10,960 nt of DNA from an uncultured Prevotellaceae bacterium (GTDB taxonomy: Bacteria; Bacteroidota; Bacteroidia; Bacteroidales; Bacteroidaceae): positions 1-10,960 of the forward strand of contig CAMZHP010000085.1 in the NCBI GenBank assembly GCA_947306845.1. Reading direction: 5' to 3'. The notes below the pieces were generated by a model. It saw only the letters and a program-made list of their open reading frames with translations, was not told the origin of the DNA and searched no databases. The position numbers and the translations under genes were made by a program. Of this stretch, positions 5,894 through 10,960 are shown in pieces. The first letter of the stretch is position 1. Every line of letters starts with the position of its first letter.

Positions 5894-8719
5894 TTACATG
5901 AGTTCGCGTTGTAGGAACTTTGCGGTGTAGCCCTTACCGCTGCGTGCCACCTCCTCTGGAGTGCCGGTGACGACAACTTGTCCGCCGCCGCGGCCGCCGT
6001 CGGGCCCCATGTCGATGATGTGATCGGCCAATTTGATGACATCCAGGTTGTGTTCAATGACGATGACGGTGTTGCCCCGGGCAACCAGCCGCTGCAACAC
6101 GTCCATGAGGATGCGTATATCCTCAAAGTGCAGGCCTGTGGTAGGCTCGTCGAGGATATACACCGTTTTCCCCGTGTCGCGTTTTGAAAGTTCGGTGGCC
6201 AACTTCACGCGCTGGCTCTCGCCGCCAGAGAGGGTAGTGGAGGGCTGGCCAAGTTTGATATAGCCCAGTCCTACGTCCTGTATGGTCTTTATTTTATGGA
6301 GAATGGCAGGCACATTCTCAAAAAACTCCACGGCTTGATTGATGGTCATATCAAGGATGTCGGCAATGGACTTTCCCTTGTATCTCACTTCCAATGTCTC
6401 ACGGTTGTATCGCTTGCCGTGGCACACTTCGCAGGGTACCATGACATCGGGCAGGAAGTTCATCTCGATGGTGCGGTAGCCATTGCCGCTGCAGGTCTCG
6501 CAGCGCCCGCCCTTGACATTGAAAGAGAAACGGCCGGGCTTGTAGCCGCGGATTTTGGCTTCCGGAAGGCTGACGAACAGGGAGCGGATGTCGCTGAAAA
6601 CACTGGTGTAGGTGGCTGGATTAGACCGAGGCGTTCGCCCGATGGGCGACTGGTCCACGTCCACCACCTTGTCCACATAGTGCAGCCCCTCGATGCTGTC
6701 GTATGGCATGGGGCGCTTCAGCGAACGGTAGAAATGCTGTGAGAGGATGGGCTGCAGAGTCTCGTTGACGAGCGTGGACTTTCCTGAACCGCTCACGCCG
6801 GTCACCACAATCAGTTTTCCCAGCGGGATCTCCACATCGATGCCACGGAGGTTGTTGCCACGCGCCCCATGGATTCTGATGCTCTTGCCATTGCCTTTGC
6901 GGCGGGTCTCAGGAACCGGAATCTGGCGCACTCCGTTGAGGTATTCGCTGGTGATGGTAGAATGGTTCAGCATGTCGCCCACCGTACCCTGGTAGACCAC
7001 CTCTCCACCTTTGCGGCCTGCCTTCGGGCCGATATCAACGATGTAGTCGGAGGCGAGCATCATGTCTTTGTCGTGCTCCACCACGATGACGGTGTTGCCG
7101 ATGTCGCGCAACTGTTTCAGACTGCCGATGAGTTTCTCGTTGTCGCGTTGGTGGAGTCCGATGCTGGGCTCGTCGAGAATGTAAAGAACATTGACCAACT
7201 GAGAGCCTATCTGTGTGGCCAGTCGGATGCGTTGACTCTCGCCGCCGGAAAGCGACGCCGACTGCCGGTCAAGCGACAGGTAGTCAAGTCCCACATCGAG
7301 CAGGAAGTCGATGCGGGTGCGTATCTCCTTGAGAATTTCAGTGGCTATCTTCTTTTCCTTGCTCCCCAGGTGCTGTTCAGCCTCATCGAGCCATTCACGC
7401 AACTGGCTGATATCGAGATGGGAGGCTTCAGAGATGTTCTTGTCCCAGATGCGGAACGACAAAGACTCGCGGTTGAGGCGCTGTCCCTTGCACTCCGGAC
7501 ATTGGCAGACCGCCAGGAACTGATCCGCCCATTTCTGACCGCTGGCGCTGTCATCGTTCTCCATCACCTGACGGAGGTATTTGATGACACCGTCGTAGTT
7601 GGTGAAATAATCGCTCGACGTGTGAACGAGTTCCTTGGCGATACGCACGGAAGAGAGTGATCCGTAGAGAATTTCCCTGAGCGCCTCATCGGGCACTTCG
7701 CTCATCGGAGTCTTCACCGTGCAGTCATATTTCTGGAGGATGGCATCAATCTGCCAGAAAATCATTTGGTTGCGATATTTCCCCAGAGGGGTGATGGCCC
7801 CATCGGCGATAGACAACCGCTTGTCGGGCATCACCTTGTCAAGGTCAATCTCATTGATATAGCCCAGTCCCTTGCAGTGCGGACAGGCCCCCTCAGGTGA
7901 GTTGAACGAGAAGCGGTTGGGAGCTGGGTCGGCGTAGGAGATGCCAGTGGTGGGGCACATCAGGCGTTTGGAGAAACTGCGCAGACTGCCGTCTTCCTTG
8001 TCGAGAATCATCACCACTCCCTCACCCTGGCGCATGGCGATGTCGACACTTCGGCGCAGCCGCTCGTCATCCTTGCTCTGCACCTTGAGTTTGTCGATGA
8101 CCACCTCGATGTTATGGTTCTTGTAGCGGTCCACCTTCATGCCGCGTGTGATTTCAGCTATTTCTCCGTCTATTCGGATATACAGGTATCCCTTGCGGCG
8201 CATGCTCTCAAACAGTTCGCGGTAGTGTCCCTTTCGCTGACGCACCAAAGGGGCGAGGATATAGATGGGATGGCCGTCGTAGCGGTCGAGGATCATTTCC
8301 TGAACCTTTTCCTCGGTGTATTTCACCATCATCTCACCAGTGTGGTAGCTGTATGCCGTACCAGCGCGTGCGTAGAGCAGTCGGAGGAAATCATAGATTT
8401 CGGTGGTGGTGCCCACGGTGGAGCGGGGGTTCTTGTTGGTGGTCTTCTGCTCGATGCTGATGACGGGACTCAGTCCGGTGATTTTGTCCACATCCGGGCG
8501 CTCCATTCCCCCGAGGAAGTTGCGCGCGTATGCAGAGAACGTCTCGATGTACCGTCGCTGTCCCTCCGCGTAGATGGTGTCGAAGGCAAGGGACGACTTG
8601 CCCGACCCCGAAAGTCCGGTAATCACCGTCAGGCTGCCACGTGGGATTTCCACGTCAATGTTCTTCAGGTTGTGAACTCTGGCTCCCCAGACGTTGATTT
8701 TTTCGTCCTCTCGCTGCAT
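5894..8719 (-). CDS. uvrA: UvrABC excinuclease subunit A
   Basis: This is the damage-recognition ATPase of nucleotide excision repair; it loads UvrB on damaged DNA in the cytoplasm. The 941 residues match the usual length. It contains two ABC ATPase modules. The first has Walker [10 protein letters not shown] (35-43), signature [11 protein letters not shown] (490-500) and Walker [14 protein letters not shown] (511-523). The second has Walker [10 protein letters not shown] (641-649), signature [11 protein letters not shown] (830-840) and Walker [13 protein letters not shown] (853-864). The region at about 130-250 matches the UvrB-binding domain, so this is not the shorter class II UvrA2. The C-terminal zinc finger is intact (Cys740, 743, 763, 766). 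The first zinc site is altered: CPTTG replaces the usual CPxCG, so Thr258 stands where a cysteine is expected, while Cys255, Cys279 and Cys282 remain. The start [20 protein letters not shown] aligns with the family N-terminus. No Shine-Dalgarno sequence is seen. It lies 42 bases after the upstream gene. Confidence 0.97.
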   Translation of the reverse strand: MQREDEKINVWGARVHNLKNIDVEIPRGSLTVITGLSGSGKSSLAFDTIYAEGQRRYIETFSAYARNFLGGMERPDVDKITGLSPVISIEQKTTNKNPRSTVGTTTEIYDFLRLLYARAGTAYSYHTGEMMVKYTEEKVQEMILDRYDGHPIYILAPLVRQRKGHYRELFESMRRKGYLYIRIDGEIAEITRGMKVDRYKNHNIEVVIDKLKVQSKDDERLRRSVDIAMRQGEGVVMILDKEDGSLRSFSKRLMCPTTGISYADPAPNRFSFNSPEGACPHCKGLGYINEIDLDKVMPDKRLSIADGAITPLGKYRNQMIFWQIDAILQKYDCTVKTPMSEVPDEALREILYGSLSSVRIAKELVHTSSDYFTNYDGVIKYLRQVMENDDSASGQKWADQFLAVCQCPECKGQRLNRESLSFRIWDKNISEASHLDISQLREWLDEAEQHLGSKEKKIATEILKEIRTRIDFLLDVGLDYLSLDRQSASLSGGESQRIRLATQIGSQLVNVLYILDEPSIGLHQRDNEKLIGSLKQLRDIGNTVIVVEHDKDMMLASDYIVDIGPKAGRKGGEVVYQGTVGDMLNHSTITSEYLNGVRQIPVPETRRKGNGKSIRIHGARGNNLRGIDVEIPLGKLIVVTGVSGSGKSTLVNETLQPILSQHFYRSLKRPMPYDSIEGLHYVDKVVDVDQSPIGRTPRSNPATYTSVFSDIRSLFVSLPEAKIRGYKPGRFSFNVKGGRCETCSGNGYRTIEMNFLPDVMVPCEVCHGKRYNRETLEVRYKGKSIADILDMTINQAVEFFENVPAILHKIKTIQDVGLGYIKLGQPSTTLSGGESQRVKLATELSKRDTGKTVYILDEPTTGLHFEDIRILMDVLQRLVARGNTVIVIEHNLDVIKLADHIIDMGPDGGRGGGQVVVTGTPEEVARSGKGYTAKFLQRELM

Positions 8720-8761
8720 AGTTTTGATGAATGGGTGCTTGTTGTTGCTTTGTCCGTGAAG

Positions 8762-9496
8762 TTAAGGGTTGTTTGACGGTGCAGTGGACTCGTGCTCGCG
8801 GTAACCGCGCAGAAGGTTGACGTCTCGTTTGATGTGGTATTTGCGTCCATCGGCTCCCTTGGCCTGCACATCGACATAATAGACACCCTCTTTCGCGTCG
8901 TGTCCGTTAAAAGTGCCGTCCCATCCGCCAGCGGGGTCGGTCCACTCATAAATTTTCTGTCCCCAGCGGCTGAAGATGATGGCTCTGAACTCCACCAGAC
9001 TCTGATATTCCTTGGGCTTGTAGATATCATTCCTGTCATCTCCATTGGGTGAGAAGGCGTTGGGCATGGTCAGTTTGCTCTCGCTGATGGTGACACGGAG
9101 TGGTCCTAGGTCGTTCCAGTAATCCTGGGTGTAGGTGATGGAGTCATTGCCTTGTGTGAAGATGGCGTAACAAACGATTCTGTGAGAACCCGCCTGTGTG
9201 AAGGTGTATTCCGTGTCTTGCTCGTATCGGATCAGGTAGGGCTCATTTTGGGCATCGCCCTCCAGTGTGAAACGCCATTCGTAGTACTCATTCCATGCCC
9301 CAACGTTCTCGGGATTGGCCTGAAAGCGGCCCACGAGAGGAGCCGAACCCGAATAGTCGGTGCTCTGTTCCTCTTTTCCGTCCGAACTGATGTATGTGGC
9401 GGTGGGAGAGATGGTGGGTGACTCATCGTCCTGAGCCATTGCGGTGAGGGCGAAGCAAACCAATATGGCGGATAAGGCAAGTTTTTTAGTCGTCAT
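8762..9496 (-). CDS. Small secreted protein with T9SS type B (gliding-motility-associated) C-terminal domain
   Basis: This is a 244-residue exported protein. Residues 1-21 are a signal peptide (MTTKKLALSAILVCFALTAMA) ending in an AMA cleavage site before QDDE. Residues about 68-138 (YYEWRFTLEG to RVTISES) look like a PKD-type beta-sandwich. Residues about 144-231 are the CHU_C/type B sorting domain: MPNAFSPNGDDRNDIY, IIFSRWGQKIYEW, GGWDGTFNGHDAKEGVYY and a closing strand near DVNLLRG. In Bacteroidota this domain directs outer-membrane export by the type IX system. The domain is usually at the end of very large adhesins; here almost nothing precedes it except one beta domain, and 13 more residues follow it (YREHESTAPSNNP). 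Its function is unknown; cell-surface placement is inferred. No Shine-Dalgarno sequence is seen. It lies directly before uvrA. Confidence 0.88.
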   Translation of the reverse strand: MTTKKLALSAILVCFALTAMAQDDESPTISPTATYISSDGKEEQSTDYSGSAPLVGRFQANPENVGAWNEYYEWRFTLEGDAQNEPYLIRYEQDTEYTFTQAGSHRIVCYAIFTQGNDSITYTQDYWNDLGPLRVTISESKLTMPNAFSPNGDDRNDIYKPKEYQSLVEFRAIIFSRWGQKIYEWTDPAGGWDGTFNGHDAKEGVYYVDVQAKGADGRKYHIKRDVNLLRGYREHESTAPSNNP

Positions 9497-9520
9497 GTCA
9501 TTCTGTTTTCTATCAAAACG

Positions 9521-9528
9521 CGAAGATA
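9521..9528 (-). promoter_or_regulatory. Possible -7 promoter box before the sorting-domain gene
   Basis: The minus strand reads TATCTTCG, one mismatch from the Bacteroidota TAnnTTTG box, 24 bases before the ATG at 9496. At the expected 19-base spacing the upstream element is GCTG instead of TTTG, so support is weak. If real, the sorting-domain gene and uvrA would start a transcript here. Confidence 0.3.
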
Positions 9529-9578
9529 CGAAAAATAGTTTGTCAGACAGCGTTCATTTTTCGTTTTTTTGGCATTTT

Positions 9579-10532
9579 TTAGCCGATGCCATATTTTTCC
9601 GCCATCCTGCGGTAGAAATCGCTCTGTGCGGCCATGCTGGTCGGCTGTGCAGAAGACAGCTTGTCGGATAGTTCGCTGATGGCTTTCGTGATGGGGTGTC
9701 CCTGTGATTTCCTGATGGCGATGCACTGCTGCAGTTCGTATGCGGCACGCGACGGGTCGCGATCAGCCAGCAGTTGGGCCAGTTGCTGGTGGTAGCCTGA
9801 GCGGAACTGCTTCTGCCGTTGGTGAGTGATGGCCTGGCAGAGGAGCGCTGCCTTGTGTCCTGGGTCGTCGGTGAGTTGTGCGAGGTCGGCATAGAGCCAA
9901 CTGTCGTGATATCGGGTGAGCAGTTGCCGGTAGATGTTGGCGGCTTTCTCACGCTCGTTCATGATGCTGTAAACCACCGCCATATGTCGTTGGTGATTAT
10001 TATCGTATGGCCGCCGCCGAATGGCTTCTTGCAGCATAGGCATGATGATGAGGGCATTGTCGGCTGTGGGCTGCCGGCGCAGTTGGTGAAAAGCCTGGGT
10101 GACCAATCGTTGGGCATTGGAGGGTAATGGAAACCTCCGTTTGTCCTCAGGTTCCCCCTCTTTAGGACTTGGGGTGAATCCCTGCCAGTCAGCCTCGGTG
10201 AGATGTTGAGAGGCATAGTTGCCGATGAATGACAGAATGTCAAATCCCGGCACTTGTTCACCCAACAGCACGGCAGATCCCATGATGGAGGCATGTGCTT
10301 TCCCGTCCTTGTCATCGATGGAGGGTAGCACGCGCAGCAGGGCCTCAAATACTTTCCGTGCTTCGGTGTGCCGTTTCTCCGTCAGCCGTTTGCGCAGGAT
10401 GTCGCTGCCCGTCCAAAACATGGCAAGCGTGGTGTATTTGCCCTTGTGCACAGCATACATAGGGCGGATGGCCTCGTATGCCTCCTCGATACGCCCCTGC
10501 TTCCGTAGTTCAAACACATCTTTTACTGTCAT
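9579..10532 (-). CDS. TPR-like helical protein of unknown function
   Basis: This protein of 317 residues has no signal peptide and no membrane segment, so it is probably cytoplasmic. It is almost entirely helical by composition. TPR-like helix pairs can be seen at about 4-30 (VFELRKQGRIEEAYEAIRPM), 38-68 (the EARKVFEALLRVLP helix), 160-210 (MLQEAIRRRPYDNN, then NEREKAANIYRQLLTRYHD) and 225-275 (HKAALLCQAITHQRQ, DPSRAAYELQQCI). An acidic-basic linker (SPKEGEPEDKRR, 122-133) separates the N-terminal part from the rest. The tail DFYRRMAEKYGIG is charged. The N-terminal block resembles a recurrent Bacteroidales family in which some longer members, from memory, carry an RNA-binding domain at the end; none is present here. 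I can assign no function. The start at 10532 is two bases from a heptamer repeat array that fills the upstream gap; no Shine-Dalgarno sequence is present. A product on this strand is supported by its position in a same-direction gene run. Confidence 0.8.
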   Translation of the reverse strand: MTVKDVFELRKQGRIEEAYEAIRPMYAVHKGKYTTLAMFWTGSDILRKRLTEKRHTEARKVFEALLRVLPSIDDKDGKAHASIMGSAVLLGEQVPGFDILSFIGNYASQHLTEADWQGFTPSPKEGEPEDKRRFPLPSNAQRLVTQAFHQLRRQPTADNALIIMPMLQEAIRRRPYDNNHQRHMAVVYSIMNEREKAANIYRQLLTRYHDSWLYADLAQLTDDPGHKAALLCQAITHQRQKQFRSGYHQQLAQLLADRDPSRAAYELQQCIAIRKSQGHPITKAISELSDKLSSAQPTSMAAQSDFYRRMAEKYGIG

Positions 10533-10534
10533 AT

Positions 10535-10590
10535 TTCAATCTTCAATTTTCAATCCTCAATTTTCAATCCTCAATTTTCAATTTTCAATC
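10535..10590 (-). repeat. Tandem array of eight 7-base repeats (RATTGAR)
   Basis: Read on the minus strand the units are GATTGAA, AATTGAA, AATTGAG, GATTGAA, AATTGAG, GATTGAA, AATTGAA and GATTGAA, with no spacers. The first unit shares the last base of the TAG stop of the peptidase gene and the last unit ends two bases before the ATG of the TPR-like gene, so the array is the whole intergenic gap. Similar AATTGAA-rich low-complexity runs occur between genes in other Bacteroidales, from general familiarity. Confidence 0.85.
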
Positions 10591-10960
10591 TACTTCATCC
10601 CCAGGTTGTGCATGATGAAGCCGTATATGTCGGCTTGTTCCTCCAAAACCTTGGCCATGGGTTTGCCGCTGCCATGACCAGCCTTGGAGTCGATGCGGAT
10701 GAGCACAGGATTGGCCCCCGTGTGACATTCCTGCAGGGTGGCGGCAAATTTGAAGGAGTGGGCAGGCACTACGCGGTCGTCGTGGTCGGCAGTGGTGACG
10801 AGGGTGGCGGGGTAGGCCGTGCCCGGTCGCAGGTTGTGTAGAGGAGAGTAGCCATGAAGATACTCAAACATCTCGCGGCTGTCGGCGCTGGTGCCATAGT
10901 CGCCAGCCCAGTTCCAGCCGATGGTGAAGAGATGGTAGCGCAGCATGTCCATCACGCCCA
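10590..10960 (-). CDS. Prolyl oligopeptidase (S9A family), C-terminal end (5' part outside window)
   Basis: This is a serine peptidase that cleaves short peptides after proline. The frame is open to the right edge, and the 123 visible residues are the end of the alpha/beta-hydrolase domain. [15 protein letters not shown] follows what would be the nucleophile-elbow region, whose catalytic serine lies outside the window. [10 protein letters not shown] and [20 protein letters not shown] contain the family DDR segment, with the catalytic aspartate and the substrate-binding arginine. [14 protein letters not shown] contains the catalytic histidine, and [15 protein letters not shown] is the typical closing helix. 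The stop TAG at 10590-10592 runs straight into the heptamer array. Signal peptide and location cannot be judged because the N-terminus is missing. The aspartate and histidine present suggest an active enzyme. Confidence 0.95.
   Translation of the reverse strand, partial: GVMDMLRYHLFTIGWNWAGDYGTSADSREMFEYLHGYSPLHNLRPGTAYPATLVTTADHDDRVVPAHSFKFAATLQECHTGANPVLIRIDSKAGHGSGKPMAKVLEEQADIYGFIMHNLGMK

Noticed and set aside
6296..8776. Several plus-strand frames of 70-263 codons opposite uvrA
   Set aside because: They are shadows of a complete UvrA reading frame, with no motifs of their own.
9571..9590. GGCAT...ATGCC inverted repeat at the end of the TPR-like gene as a terminator
   Set aside because: On the minus strand it is followed by an A run, not a T run, so it points the wrong way for that gene, and no plus-strand gene ends here.
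10535..10590. CRISPR array
   Set aside because: The units are seven bases long and directly adjacent with no spacers and no cas genes nearby; this is a simple tandem repeat.

Overview
This window looks like a chromosomal segment from a Bacteroidales bacterium, most likely a Prevotella-type organism. The evidence is a Bacteroidetes-style complex I end (nuoM-nuoN), a secreted protein with a type IX secretion (type B) sorting domain, an AAA-ATPase-like/PD-(D/E)XK protein of a family that is abundant in Bacteroidales, a Bacteroidota-type promoter (TTTG-N19-TAnnTTTG-like), and start codons that mostly lack Shine-Dalgarno sequences. The genus is inference; no rRNA or other taxonomic marker is present.

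Layout. Bases 1-3904 are read on the plus strand: the 3' part of nuoM, complete nuoN (14 bases apart, one operon), a strong hairpin with a short T run that probably ends the nuo transcript, and a short-form comEC/rec2 DNA-uptake channel gene. The genes then converge. Everything from 3988 to 10960 is on the minus strand. Read in transcription order from the right edge, these are: the C-terminal end of a prolyl oligopeptidase (S9A); a TPR-like protein of unknown function whose whole 57-base upstream gap is an array of 7-base repeats; a small exported protein with a T9SS type B C-terminal domain; uvrA (complete, nucleotide excision repair); a 298-base AT-rich gap; and the AAA-ATPase-like/PD-(D/E)XK gene with its own promoter and an unusually good Shine-Dalgarno sequence.

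How the genes fit together. nuoM and nuoN are two antiporter-like proton-pumping membrane subunits of one respiratory complex. The sorting-domain protein and uvrA are 42 bases apart and may share a transcript, but I see no functional link. The prolyl oligopeptidase, TPR-like gene, sorting-domain gene and uvrA form a same-strand run with gaps of 57, 82 and 42 bases, which could be partly co-transcribed by read-through. The AAA/PD-(D/E)XK gene looks like an independent unit.

Most of the window is ordinary housekeeping sequence. The parts most worth a second look are the control region of the AAA/PD-(D/E)XK gene (promoter, overlapping palindromes, chained tiny ORFs, perfect Shine-Dalgarno), the heptamer array at 10535-10590, the UvrA zinc site with a missing cysteine, and the uncharacterised TPR-like gene. 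I found no rRNA, tRNA, CRISPR array, insertion sequence or attachment site.
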